From Catonia carolina (lineage: Eukaryota; Arthropoda; Insecta; Hemiptera; Achilidae): DNA of 64,000 nucleotides. The translations under genes and the position numbers were made by a program. A model generated the notes under the pieces. The model was not told the DNA's origin. It saw only the letters and a program-made list of their open reading frames with translations, and did no database searches. Below are positions 11,008 to 22,873 of the stretch, piece by piece. Position 1 is the stretch's first letter. Each line of letters begins with the position of its first letter. The stretch spans positions 55,719,722-55,783,721 of the forward strand of contig JAQMRL010000005.1 in NCBI GenBank assembly GCA_035578175.1, written 5' to 3'.

Positions 11008-12330
11008 TATGTGCAAGCTATAAGGTGATTTGATTCAGTCCTAGAGGTGTTGCAACGAACTGAATTCTTCCAAAAAAATGAGTTCAAAACTAATCGCTCA
11101 ACAATTATTTCCATATTCTACTTGATGAAGAATTTATGTAAGAATGACAGCTTGAAACAAAAATTTTGCAATAAAATATTTTTAAGCAATATTTAATATT
11201 TTTTTAAATTACAGCAACCGATATACAATGTGCAAATAACCGCAGAAACAGTGAAATGAATATAAATGTGCAAACTACGCTTGTATTTTTACAAGTTTGG
11301 TTAGTAGATAAATTTAGTTATTGCAATATAACTTGCAGAAAAATTAGTTAAAAAAAAGCTAAAATGAAAATTAAATTACAAATTAGACAGAGTTAATAAG
11401 TAAGGAAACATATACAAAATAATATTAAAATTTTAAGAGATAGGCTACCAGAAGTCAATAATTTTGTGCCAAAATACTTCTTAAAAAATTAAAGTTTTTG
11501 GATTTTAATATATTCATCATGGCAGCATGAAAACTTCTACATTTACTAACTAATTTGTTAATATGTTTTTATACTGATATGATTCACACATAAATTACTA
11601 GACTTGCAAAAGTAAATTCAGTACATTTAGTCATTCTGCAGAATACCTTTAAAAACAACCTTTTAAAAATAAACGGTTTGTTTCTTTAATGTTTATAATT
11701 CTGAATATTAATAAAGAATGTACTTTCTCAAGAAATTAGGTGAAATATAAAAAAGCTAAACAAAATTTACAGAGATGATCTTAAACAAAACGTTATCAGC
11801 TGACAGATCAGAAGAAAATTCAATAAATACTATATCAATAGGGTTATGTTTTTTAAATTGATTTTTGTTAATCAACAGGTGTTCCCCGCCATTTTTTTGT
11901 AAACAAACTTAAAATAATGTGTCCCCTCACAACTAGACAAAACTTTGTCAGTGATTATAAAACAACCAGTGCAAATGTTTTCATTTAGAACTAAAATTTT
12001 TAGTAATTGAAATTCAAACCTGTCTAAAATAAAGAACAAATCAAATTAATATTTAAAAATAAATATTTGGTCAACGGGTATGTGAAACGTGTAGGCTAAT
12101 AATACTTGTTAATATATAGTGTATAGGAAGGTACAATCCCATTTAGACTAGAATAAACATACAACAAAGTTTTTGTAACAATTTAATATATTTGTGCCAA
12201 TATAAAATTAATAATAGTTCTGAATGTAAAAGAATCTCTTAACATCATTACAATGTTATAAAAAGTTATTTGAAACAACAGATAATAAGAAATTTCTATC
12301 AAATTCAGAACTAAAAAATTGAGTAATGTA
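11008..12330. other. Long intron stretch without recognised features
   Basis: About 1.3 kb of AT-rich sequence between the Harbinger element and the mariner. Nothing supported. Confidence 0.4.
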
Positions 12331-12332
12331 TA

Positions 12333-13246
12333 CAAGGTGTGGCAATTAAGTTCCGGGAATTTGTCAATAAAACACAAGCAAATTAAGTTATGAGCAAAAT
12401 TTTATTATCAACCTCCACAATAGTCTCCCTCTAACTTTACACAATGATTCCAACATTGCTCCCACGATTGGAAGCACCCTTGGTAATCCTCTGAAGTTAC
12501 TCCATTCAGCACCGCGGTTAAAGCTCCCTTTGATCTCCTATACACCGCCATGATGAGTTTCCTTGAGGTGCGACTTCATCTTGCGGAATAAGAAGTTCCA
12601 GGGGATGATATCGGGGCAATAGGGTGGGTGTGACAACGTTGGAATGCCTTTTTTCGCCAAAAACTCTTGCACAATAAATGACAAATGGGTTGGCTCGTTG
12701 TAATGGAGCAAGATCTGGTTGTCCCGACAAGTTCAGGCCACGCATGTAAAATGCATGCTCGCAGCCAATATAGAACGGTCCACACTGTTTGGCTGGCAGG
12801 AACATATTCACGATGAATGATGCCGCGAATATTGAAAAAGCAATCATCAACATTGCTTTCAGTTGCGACTTGAACATCCTCGCTTTCATTGGCCATTCCC
12901 CACCCTTTTCCACTCACTGCTGACTTTGTTTACAGGTCTCGGGGTCATACTCCAATATCCAGGTCTCATCTCCAGTGACTACATGACTCATCAAATCTCT
13001 GCCATTGCTCTAAATGGAAGACAACAAATCCGCGTTTGTAATGTGAGTCATTCATTTTCACGACACTTCTAAAAAAGTTACTTTTAAAAATCACGCATAA
13101 AACACAAACCATACATGCTATCAACTTCAAACTTTGACTGCAACAAAAAGATGGCCCCCTATTTCCGGTAAGTTGTTTACGAACAACGCAGTGTTGCCAA
13201 TTCCCAAGTTATAACTAAATTCCCAGAATGTAATTTCCACACCTCG
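12333..13246 (-). mobile_element. Defective mariner (DD34D-type) with TIRs
   Basis: 914 bp bounded by inverted repeats (CAAGGTGTGGCAATTAAGTT at the left; the right end inverts to CGAGGTGTGGAAATTACATT) and flanked by TA on both sides (12331-12332 and 13247-13248). On the minus strand a broken transposase reads VVTGDETWILEYDPET (first catalytic Asp), FNIRGIIHREYVPASQTV, then frameshifted matches to the second half, ending near CFQSWEQCW. The N-terminal helix-turn-helix half is missing and the element is shorter than a typical 1.3-kb mariner. An inactive deletion copy. Confidence 0.85.
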
Positions 13247-13248
13247 TA

Positions 13249-14224
13249 TTAGTGATCCAATTTTTTCTAAAGCAAATAACTATCGCAAAAAATTAATTAA
13301 GCCTATAGTTAAAAACCATTAAAGTAAAATATAAATGTTAGTATAAGGTTAAATTAGTACAATTACACCCACTCAACGAAACAGTATTAAATTGAGTGTT
13401 TTTCTAGTGTTTCTTTTTGGTTTCCTTCCGAATATTTTACCTGAGAACTGCTGAGTGGGCTGAGAGATGAATCAAAATCAAATTTAACCATCATTGAACC
13501 TGAGACACTGGCAAACATTTCCCCACGATATTCCGGCTAGAACATTTCAAAATTTCTATCTAGTTGCACAGAACAAAAACTATTTTTAAGTGTTTTGTTT
13601 TATTATATGGATTATGAAACAAAGACACAATATTAGATTTCTTAATTAAATGCAAAGCAAAAAAAAGGAAAAATTGTATAAAATATTTTACAACAAATTA
13701 ATATTTCATAAATTCAGTTTCCTTTGAGAGTATTTTCACAGAAAATTTAACAATTTACTTAAGATAATACCAAATAACAAATTTAAGTCAATGAATGCTG
13801 AAATTATGGAATGTCCAGTACATGCTTGTTTAGATTAAAAGTTTAATTCATATAAGTAATTGAACACATTTCATATTACTCGATTATAAGATTTATTATC
13901 TTAAAATGCATGAAAAAAGTGTCTCTTTATAACAATAGGTGTAATTTCACATAGTGTGGGAATTTGCAGTAAAATGAATAGATGTACTCTAATAAAATTT
14001 GACACAAATTGCAACAACAGAGCATCAAAGAGAGTACCACAGACTCCTGGTTATCCAAAATGATCGCAAAATATATTTTAAAAAACTAGTGAATTTAAGC
14101 CAAGTAAATTGTGTTACAAGAGGTAGATATGTTCCTGAGAACCAACAAGAATAATGAATTTGCAAAAAATAGGAATGTTTCATAGCTCAATATTTCCTCA
14201 TAGTAGTACTTTCCAAATAAATTG
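13249..14224. other. Intron stretch without recognised features
   Basis: About 975 bp of AT-rich sequence up to the LINE target duplication. No coding region or repeat supported. Confidence 0.4.
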
Positions 14225-14240
14225 AATTTTATAAAGTAAT
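14225..14240. repeat. Target-site duplication, left copy
   Basis: AATTTTATAAAGTAAT, identical over 16 bp to 22170-22185. The pair brackets the whole 7.9-kb nested LINE structure. The left copy is followed immediately by a (TAA)n run. Confidence 0.85.
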
Positions 14241-14261
14241 AATAATAATAAATAATATATA

Positions 14262-17200
14262 ATACCAAATCACAAGTATAACTATGGATCGTACAATTAA
14301 TAACAAAATTACCCCAGGTGGTAAAAATCCACTCATTTCACCATAATTATAACATCTAAAGAAATGACAACCGGTCGATCGGATTCTGGGGGGACCGGAA
14401 TTGCACGAAATCATGAGTGAAACAGTCTATACTGGTGAGCCTCCCAGAACAAAACGCAAAATTAAGGAACCTAAACATTACATAGGAACAATTAATATAC
14501 AAACACTTGTCCAAACTGGAAAGCTCCATGCGCTAACAGAAGAAATGAAAAAACAGAAGGTACAAATTCTTGCAATCCAAGAGACGCGATTTCCTGATAA
14601 TCAAACGATAGACTATAATGGCTTCAGATTATTTAAAAGTGGAACGAATAGGAAGGTTGGGAGAGGAGCAAATATGCTTGGAATGGCCTTCCTGGTGGAT
14701 AAGACAATACTGAAATCTGTTAAGTCTGTCAAACCAGTGAACAATCGGCTTATGACCCTTCGAATCAAGAGTAAAAATAAAAACTATACCCTTGTAAACA
14801 ATCATGCTCCCTGTAACATTGACAACCAAAAGATCGGGAGAATGTTGAAAAGCACTGGGAAACACTGGAATTGGAAATGGCCAGGATTCCAAAAGATGAC
14901 ATAAAAATTCTGCTCGGAGATTTCAATGCCCAAATTGGCAGGGAAAGGAAATATCAGAGAACCGTTGGACTTTTTCCCGCTCACAGAATGACCAACCGTA
15001 ATGGGATGAGATTGATACAACTCTGTCAACAATTCAATCTCAAACTTAGTTCCACATCTTTCAATAAAAAGCCCAAGAAACAGAAGACCTGGAGGTCACC
15101 CATTTTGCAACTGGGAGAATATCAGATCGACCATGTCGCGATTTCATATGATAACCAGAGAGAGATTCGTGATATCCAGGTACGAAGAGGCGCCAAAATT
15201 GAATCGGACCACTATTTAACCAGAGTGCGTGTTAATTTCACTGCCAGGAAAAAACTAATCACAATACCAGCTGCGATCCCCAAATTCAATCTTCCCAAAC
15301 TTAAAGAATCAGATATTATTTCACAATGGGAAGAAACTCCTGCAGAAAATTGGATTGACTTTAAAAACAAAATAATTAAATCGGCAGTGGAGGAAATACC
15401 CCTTAAAAAGAAGCGCAAGCATCCTTGGTGGAATTCTGTGTGTGATGAAGCAGTCAAGTCTCGTCATAAAGCCTTTTTGAATTTTAATTCCAATAAATCT
15501 GAAGACAAGTACCAAGCTTTCCTCCAAGCTCGTAAATTAACAAGTAAGATTATAAGGCAAGAGAAAAGAAAATTTGTTAATCAACAACTGGACTCAATTG
15601 AGTCTGATTTCCGAAACTATAACACTCATGGCTTTTATAAGACGTTTGCTGGACAAATTAAGGGTTATGCACCGCAGAATATTTGTTTTCGAAAAATGGA
15701 TGGAAATTTGGCTTTAAACGATGAGGAGAATTGTGAAGAACTGGCCAAGTATTTTGAGAGATTATTGAACTGTCCTGAACCAACAGAAACTTTTCCTGTT
15801 TCGGGGGAAAGAACACCCCAGAATTCAAATTCTCTTCCCCCTTCCAAGGAAGAAATTGATAGGCATATTAATAAACTAAAAAATAATAAAGCATCTGGGG
15901 AAGACGGGATTGTTACAGAGTTTCTTAAGAATTTGGGACCAAAGTCAAAACTGGAACTGACAAAAATAATTCAGAGAATCTGGGAGACTGGAGCAATCCC
16001 TGATGACTGGAAAACTGCTCTCATTCACCCGCTCCATAAAAAGGGAGATCCAACTGATGTGAATAACTACAGGGGAATTTCCCTTCTTCCTGTGGCCTAC
16101 AAAATTCTTTCTGCCTGCCTAATTGAAAGAGTACAAAAACAATTAGAACCTCAAATTTCTGACTTACAAGCCGGTTTCAGACCTAATCGGTCGTGCTCGG
16201 AACAAATATTAAATCTAAAGTTAATTACTGCAGTAAGAAAATCAAGAAGCAAACCGACTATCTATACTTTTGTAGACTTCCAAAAGGCCTACGACTCTGT
16301 TCACAGACCAACCCTTTTCAGAATCCTTGAAGGAAAAGGCCTAGATGCTAAAACCCTTGAAATAATTAAACTAACGCTCACTGGCACGAAGTCTAAAGTT
16401 AAATTTATGGGACGATTATCACAGCCTTTTGACATTAAAACTGGAGTAAGACAAGGAGATGGACTGTCTCCGCTACTTTTTAACTTAGCCCTTGACAACG
16501 TGATGAGAGCATGGGAACAAACATTGAAAGAGGAGAATCATTGGAGTCCAATGTATCTCGGTAGAAAGAATAAAAACTTACAGATCCCTTATTTGGCCTT
16601 TGCGGACGACTTGGCAATTTTTTCTGAGTCAAAAGAACAGGCCATCAAACAAGTTGAAACTCTGAAGGAGTGTGCCGAGAGAATTGGACTACAAATCTCC
16701 TTCACAAAAACTGTCTTCACTTGCCATAATACGGAAGTCAAAGAGCTTGACACCAAATATGGAAAAATAAATAAAGTATCTCACTTTAAATATCTGGGGA
16801 AAATGTATCTGAGAAGGAAGCCTACAGCGATAGAATTCGGAAAGCCCGGAAAGGTCTTGGACTTGTACATAATATCTATAATAAAAAATGTTTATCCATA
16901 AACTCTAAATGGAGACATTATTCTACAGTTATTAAGCCCTCAATGACATATGCCAGTGAAACATTGAGTCTTAATCGTAAAATGGACTTGGACATTCTTT
17001 TGAAGGAGGAGAGAAAAATCATCCGGAAAATACTTGGACCGAGGGAAGCACAGAATGGTTTCAGGCTGCAGAAGAATTGTGAAGTCGAAAAGCACTCTAA
17101 TATAGTAGCAGACATGAGGAAGAGAAGACTTAAGTTTTTCGGACATATTAAAAGACTCCCCGAGAATAGGATAACACGGAAAATAGTGGAATATGTTAGC

Positions 17201-17490
17201 TCTCTTAAAAATGGAGTAGACTGGATAAAAAAGGTTAAAGAGGATCTCAATCTTGCGGGAATTCCTGAAGAAATAACTACTGACGGGAAGAAATACCGGA
17301 AATGCGTTGAGGACTGGGAGGTCAAGCCGGTGGAAAAACATCACAAAGTCAGAACTAGATGGACTGAGGATAGGAAAAAGGCATTCTCGGAGAGAATGAA
17401 AGCATACTGGGTGGAGAAAAAACGGAAGGTACCCAGTAGAGTAATCCATAATTAAATACTTAGCGACTTCCACTTTGGGAGCTTGACGCA
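14262..17490 (+). mobile_element. RTE-like non-LTR retrotransposon
   Basis: About 3.2 kb on the plus strand with one long ORF2 (endonuclease, reverse transcriptase, C-terminal domain) in three frame segments. Both ends are (TAA)n, best explained by insertion into the (TAA)n tail of the minus-strand LINE at 17539-22169. The 5' sequence before the ORF is only about 150 bp. No gag-like ORF1 is visible, as expected for RTE-type elements. The clade call rests on endonuclease style, lack of ORF1 and the C-terminal LERRILRKI/GHI domain. Confidence 0.88.
14401..17455 (+). pseudogene. RTE-like ORF2 (endonuclease-reverse transcriptase), two frameshifts
   Basis: The coding sequence runs in three frames: 14401-14904, 14871-16901 and 16943-17455, with shifts near 14865 and 16805. 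The first ATG in frame is 14413. The AP-endonuclease-like domain shows IGTINIQTL, LAIQETRF (catalytic Glu), LLGDFNAQIG, YQIDHVAIS and ESDHYL (Asp-His). The reverse transcriptase shows NKASGEDGI, NNYRGISLLP, QAGFRPNRS, FVDFQKAYDSVH, GVRQGDGLSP and the catalytic FADD at 16599-16610. After the second shift come TYASETLSLN, KIIRKILGP and LKFFGHIKRLP, then ERMKAYW before the stop. With the shifts read through it is about 1,015 residues, normal for the family. Every catalytic motif I looked for survives, so the frameshifts are the only visible lesions. Confidence 0.88.
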
Positions 17491-17538
17491 AATAATAATA
17501 ATAATAATAATAATAAATAATAATAATAATAATAATAA
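17491..17538. repeat. (TAA)n microsatellite at the junction of two LINEs
   Basis: About 48 bp of nearly pure TAA/AAT repeats. It is the 3' tail of the plus-strand RTE-like element and, read on the other strand, the (TTA)n tail of the minus-strand LINE, preceded by a GAGAAATAAAG polyadenylation-type signal at about 17543-17553. A second TAA run lies at 14241-14261. Confidence 0.9.
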
Positions 17539-17938
17539 AACTTTATTTCTCATTTTTCTTTTAACAAATATCAAATTATCTTAATCTAAGTTTTAATCGA
17601 GCATAACCGGATTCCCAGTTGTCTGCCGGAGTTGCATACTGTTTTATTCCTCATCAACAGATAAGCATTTGATTAAACAAAATCACACTGATAGTTCTTA
17701 TCTACAATATTAATTGCTGCTATCCGTCTTTGCCTTATCTGTTAATGTAAAACTCCACAAAATAATCTCATTTTCCAAAGAAAAAATGGACAATATTTTC
17801 CTTACAAACTTCCTAAATTAATATTATTTATAATTTATACATTGGTCTATTAGAGACATTCACTTCCTCTCACTCACGCACGCATACACACACATCAAAC
17901 ACATCACTCACCCACATTCACTTAACTATTCACATCAT

Positions 17939-20160
17939 TTAACTATTATATTCCCTTACAAAATCTTTCCTGTAATTCCACGAATTTCTCACATACACAA
18001 TAAATTTAGCCCAGTCACTACCATTTAATAAATCTACAACTTGCTCTTCTGCAAGATATCTGGCCCCAAACACTGTTAATCTTATCTCCACCAGTATCAG
18101 GCATCTGCCAATAAAATGCATAATATCTTCAGCTTCCCTTAAATTACACAGTGTACATAATAACTGTACCCCCTCTCTACCTGGCCTATGATTTAACTGC
18201 CACAGTGATCCTCTAGTTCGAAAAATTATCGAAATATCATTTCTATTCAGCAACACATTTATATAATTATTACTGCCCAAATCCCAACTTAACTGATTAA
18301 AAATGGAATGAAATTGAGATCTTCTCGCCCGCATAATAACTGTTTCTCTATAACTTATTCTCATAGAATTTATAAGGTATTGTAATTGTGTCTTCCATTC
18401 ATTAGCTCCATTCACACCTTCACTTACTTCACATGCATACCTTTCACCCAACTCCTTCCATTCCTTAAACCATCCTACATTCTTTTCAATAATTTTTGTT
18501 GTTATAACGCGCGGTAGTCGGTGGTTCTCTAACTTTAAAATTTTCAAAATATAGGACACGTGCAATGAAAACAAATAATAATATAGCCGCTCCCTACCTG
18601 TTTCCAAGTATACAATATAATTAGGTGTAGACTGCGGAAGCGAGAACATCTTCTTTATAAAAAACCTCTGTAGCGCCTCTATTTCTTCGTAGGGCTTATA
18701 TCCCCATACCTGTCCTGCATAACTTACTATCGTCCTATTTACAGCATTGTAAACTTCCCATTTACTTTTAACTGGTATTTGCTGAGTCATTATACCTTTC
18801 CATGTACTATTGAGGCCTGATTTTGCGGCCGCCACCTTCTCCCTTATATACACCGCAAAATTTAAACTAGGAGTAAAAGTAACGCCCAAATATTTATATT
18901 TCTTTACTATTACAATTTGTTCATTTCCCCAATACCATTTTTCCCTCTTTGCAAGTCTACCTCCTTTTCTGAATACCATGGCTCTTGTTTTTTCCATATT
19001 TACGCGCAAAGCCCACCTAACACAGTAACTTTTTACATTGTTTATCATTCTCTGTAAGCCCTTCACTGTTGAGGCCATTACCACTAAATCATCAGCGTAA
19101 AGTAACCCCCTAACGTTCAGTTCATCTATCCAAATGCCCTCCTCTAAATTATCTATCAGGTCATTGATATAGAGAGAGAAGAGCGTGGGCGATAACACGC
19201 AGCCCTGTCTTACGCCACACGACGTTTCAAAAGCGTCCGTTAATCCATGTGCACACCACACCCGCGCACAAGTACATTTATACATTTCTTTAATAATATT
19301 TACAAATTTAAAAGACAATCCCAACTCCCATAATTTATATAACAGTGCCCCTCTGTCAATTGTGTCAAAGGCCGCTTTAAAGTCGACAAACAAACAATAC
19401 AATTTCACTCCCCTACCCTGCAATTTTAGTTTTATTAAATTGTGTAAGGTGAAAATGTTATCAACCGTAGAATACCCTTTCCTAAACCCTTTCTTAAATA
19501 TAGGAAATATAATTGATTCTGAAAAATTAGCTGGCATAGTCCCTGTCTCCAAAATCCTATTGTAAAAATTTAATAGTACCATGAAAACATTTTCTGGCGC
19601 TGCCTTACAAAATTCCGCTGGCACACTGTCAGTTCCAGGCGCTTTATTCTCCTTAGTTTTCCCAATAGTCGCCACCAGTTCCAAGTAACTGATAGGAGCA
19701 TCCATATCCCTGTCCTCTCTGTAAGGGACTGCATAAGCGACAGGAGTAGCAGATCTGCCCACGGCTAATAACCCCTGAAAATACTGTACCCATCTTTCGG
19801 CCTGAATGTCCACTGAGCATCTATAATTAGTTCTTTTAAAAATCTTAATCAGCTCCCAGAAATCCTTCGAGTCTTTTACATTACGCAATTTTTCTGTTAA
19901 CCCACTAAAAAATAACTTCTTTTTGTTTCTACAAAGTCTACCATAATGTTTTTTCTGTTCTAGATATTTACATCTTGTTTGATCACAATTACTTATCCTA
20001 TATAATTTTAAACATGCAAATACACGTTCTCTTGCTTTCTTACACTGCCAATCAAACCATATTTCCTTGCCTGGTCTAACAATTTTCCCTTTACTTAAAG
20101 CATCCCTTCCTGCCGCTTCATATATCCAACTACGTATTTCTGTCTCATTACCACATCCAT
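17939..20160 (-). pseudogene. LINE ORF2, reverse transcriptase and C-terminal part, internal deletion
   Basis: An open minus-strand frame from about 20160 to the stop at 17939. It includes NKAPGTDSVPAEF, VDFKAAFDTIDRG, GVRQGCVLSPTLFSLYIND, the catalytic YADD at 19088-19099, KYKYLGVTF and a terminal knuckle CTLCNLREAEDIMHFIGRC. The sequence runs straight from PIFKKG into FRKGYSTVDN at about 19473-19500, where related LINEs have some 40-50 residues including an NYRGIS motif. The deletion keeps the frame and its ends share the word AAAGGG. With that block missing the polymerase is unlikely to work. The frame is shifted relative to 20095-20652. Confidence 0.88.
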
Positions 20161-21090
20161 GTCCCCCAGCAAAGGAGCACCGCGCACCGATCTCTCCAAA
20201 GATTGCCTGTACCGCTCCCTATCCACTTTTGGCCACATAAGTCTTGGCACCGGCAAAATCTCATCCCCCTCCTGCGCACGCCAATTCCACTTTAACTTAA
20301 CCTCGATTGGTAAATGATCAGAAAACTCCTCAGAACCCACCTGGAAGTCCTCCACTATTCCCAATAAATCGGACGAATCACAACATAAATCGATAACAGA
20401 GCTACCCATAGCCCCAATGAACGTAAACTCCCCTTGCCTATCACTCTTGGTTCTTCCATTCAACACACATAAATCAAACATATCACACATCTCAAGCACT
20501 CTACGACCCCGATCATTCACCACACTATCCTTTGAGTACCTATAAGTACTTAAATCCCAATCCCCCTCAACTACCTCTTCCAGTAAAACTTGGCTATCTG
20601 CAATTCGACCATTAAAATCTCCAATTAAAACACAACTACCTAGCTCATTCATTATAAGCTTCCATCATTTCCCAAATAGCCAAGAAGTCCTCCTCCCATC
20701 TAGTACTGCTACTCAAATATACTGGTACTAGACAAATTGCCGATCCTGTTCTACGTGAAATCCTCAATACATCTCTCCCTTCGACCTTCCCAAAAGAACA
20801 ATTCTTCCCTATTTCAGAATTTACTCTATAACCTATCATAAGTCCCCCTTTAGCCCTCCCAAATCTCGAGTCCTTTATAGCCGGTATGGAAAAAATTTTA
20901 AATTCTGAGAAATATCTTTGATACCACATACATTCATCCCTTTCTGCAAAAGTTTCACACAAACAAAAAATATCATACTGCTTAACATAACACAAAAAAT
21001 TGGATGATGATAACTTACCCCTGAGCCCAGCAACATTATAGGCTAAAATTCTTATTACATTTCCCTCCCTCTCACGGCAGACAACGGCAT
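20095..21090 (-). pseudogene. LINE ORF2 N-terminal endonuclease, two compensating frameshifts
   Basis: The AP-endonuclease-like domain starts just after the ORF1 stop with NVIRILAYNVAGLRGK. It continues with YDIFCLCETF (catalytic Glu), and after a frameshift near 20650 reads VLIGDFNGRIADS (Asp), NDRGRRVLEMCDMFDL, SSVIDLCCDS and EFSDHLPIEVKL (Asp-His). A second shift near 20170 restores the original frame, which runs on into the reverse transcriptase. The catalytic residues are present. The frame of the first and last segments is the same as that of ORF1. Confidence 0.85.
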
Positions 21091-21091
21091 C

Positions 21092-21907
21092 CTATTCTAA
21101 ACTATTTCCCTGATTTACCACATCCATTATTCCAGTAAAATCACAATTAAACATAGAATTTAATTTAACAATTCCATCCTGGTTTCCACATCTAAGACGT
21201 CCGTCTGCAGACCACGTGAACCTCTGCCCTTCCACCAGAAGCTGATCCACTTGAAGCACCATTCTTCTTTCTCCGACTCTTTTCTGCAACTCTTTTCTCA
21301 ACGCAAGCAATTTCCCTCTTTTTCCCCTAGTTCCATAACTAAAATCTTTATGCACGATATAACCAGTCCCCTTCAATTATTTTGTATTTCGCAGTATACA
21401 ATTCACATCCGCATCCACAGGAAAATGTGCGATGAGATCAGCATTCTCACGTTTCACTCCTAAGGGGTGGGCGCGATTGACTGTTATCTGTCCCTCACAC
21501 TTCAACACGTTTACACAGAATTCCTTCACCACCTCTGTACAGTCTCTATTACAATCATATTTCAACCCCTTAAATATTAAATTATTCCTACGCGAACGAT
21601 CTTCAAAGTTATCCAACCGGTCCCTGAAGTTGTAATTTTCCTCCTTCAGCTTTCTCACCTCTTCCTTCAGCACTCGATTTTCTGCAGTCAACTCCCGTAT
21701 CATTTCCCTCAAACTCTGAATATCACCCTTTGTTGCCAAAACTTTTAGTTTCTCGTCGAGCAATTCCTTCACCGTATCTTTCACAGCTTTTAAAAGTTCC
21801 TCATTACTGTCCGAGAAACGCTTCGCGGCATGGTCGAGCTCCTCCGGTGATAACGGATCACGCTGTCGTTTGTCCGTACGTGTTTGAGAACTCACAAATT
21901 TATCCAT
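21092..21907 (-). pseudogene. LINE ORF1, coiled-coil nucleic-acid-binding protein, one in-frame stop
   Basis: ATG at 21905-21907, terminal TAG at 21092-21094. About 271 codons are interrupted once by TAA at 21377-21379. The N-terminus is basic and polar (TRTDKRQRDPLSPEEL). A long coiled coil follows (DEKLKVLATKGDIQSLREM through LKEEVRKLKEENYNFRDRLD). Then comes FEDRSRRNNLIFKGL, the hallmark start of an L1-ORF1-like RRM domain, with the C-terminal part after the TAA. In the family this protein trimerises and coats the LINE RNA. The TAG is followed in the same frame by ORF2, with no intergenic gap. Confidence 0.88.
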
Positions 21908-22169
21908 TATGTTCTATAATTATTTTAACAATTACTTATTTATATAATTTTTTTTTCTTCTTTATGTCCTACTAATAGTTCAAGTTTTTTTAAAAGCACA
22001 ATATAGTAATGAATAAAAAAAAAACAGTATCACTCGATTCATTTGTTTATATTTGAACACGATAAATCACATGAATTAATGTCAGCACGGGAATAAACTG
22101 AGCACAATTTTACTGATAAGCGAGCGACCTACGCTACGTCCGTTCACTACCAACGCCGCAACTCAACTC

Positions 22170-22185
22170 AATTTTATAAAGTAAT
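22170..22185. repeat. Target-site duplication, right copy
   Basis: AATTTTATAAAGTAAT, a perfect match to 14225-14240. It directly follows the LINE 5' end at 22169. Confidence 0.85.
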
Positions 22186-22267
22186 TTCAATCATTTAGAT
22201 GGTAAAAAAGTTAAATCTGAACCCAGACCTTTCTAATGTACGTACTACACGAAAGCTATTAAAAGTT

Positions 22268-22510
22268 AGGGTGTTCTCCCACCGGTGATACTCGACTGCA
22301 ACGTGACCGCGACTTGACATCTGATATGAGTCCTACCCTTACATTTATAAGTTCGCCCTCCCACCAGTACGACCCCGACACAACCTCGGTCAAACCGATC
22401 GCATGCGACTCAGTTTGTCCAACATCTGCTCAAACAGTCGCATATAACCATGGCAGACGAAGCAGCCAATGTAGCCTTTGTGGTTGAAGTTGAAAGTTGT
22501 TTTATTAATT
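22268..22510 (+). other. Possible 5' piece of a DNA transposon
   Basis: A less AT-rich block starts TTAGGGTGTTCTCCCACCGG and has a second similar word (CCCTCCCACCAGTACG). It ends in an ATG at 22451 that opens MADEAANVAFVVEVES before AT-rich sequence. The layout recalls the 5' end of a PIF/Harbinger element (TTA, GC-richer terminus, short MADF-type leader), but I find no matching right end. Confidence 0.3.
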
Positions 22511-22873
22511 TTAAGCTATTACTCAAAACTCGGGTAATTCAAAATTTACTTCTCTCATTATTACAGAAAACCAGGAGTTTATGGTATTATTATTCATAAC
22601 TCTTTTACATTTACGTCATCTGTAGTTTTACCAAAAATTATTAGAAAATATTTAAAACAATTTCTCCAGACTGCAATGACAACAGATTTCCCAAGCACAC
22701 CACTTGCATTCTCTATGAAAAGAAAATTTTAATAGCTCTTGCAAACAGATAATTCTACATTTTTCCAGATTAAATTTCTTTGTTTATATACTGTATCTCC
22801 TGAGGAATTGTCTTAGTTCATTAAAACTTAAATTTAGTACATCAAATTTAAATAGTTATAAGAATTTATATAC
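22511..22873. other. Intron sequence, nothing recognised
   Basis: About 360 bp of AT-rich sequence next to the donor side of the exon at 22874-23045. Confidence 0.4.

Larger units (their letters stand above)
17539..22169 (-). mobile_element. Full-length non-LTR retrotransposon (Jockey/CR1/L2-like group)
   Basis: A 4.63-kb minus-strand LINE. Its 5' end at 22169 abuts the target duplication at 22170-22185, so it is not 5'-truncated. It has a 5' UTR (about 260 bp), coiled-coil ORF1, ORF2 with endonuclease and reverse transcriptase, a 3' UTR with CA-rich sequence (17868-17930), AATAAA and a (TTA)n tail. It lies inside the host gene's 16.8-kb intron in the same orientation as the gene. The clade is uncertain: the ORF1 is of the L1-ORF1-like coiled-coil type and the C-terminus has a Cys/His knuckle. 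Confidence 0.9.
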
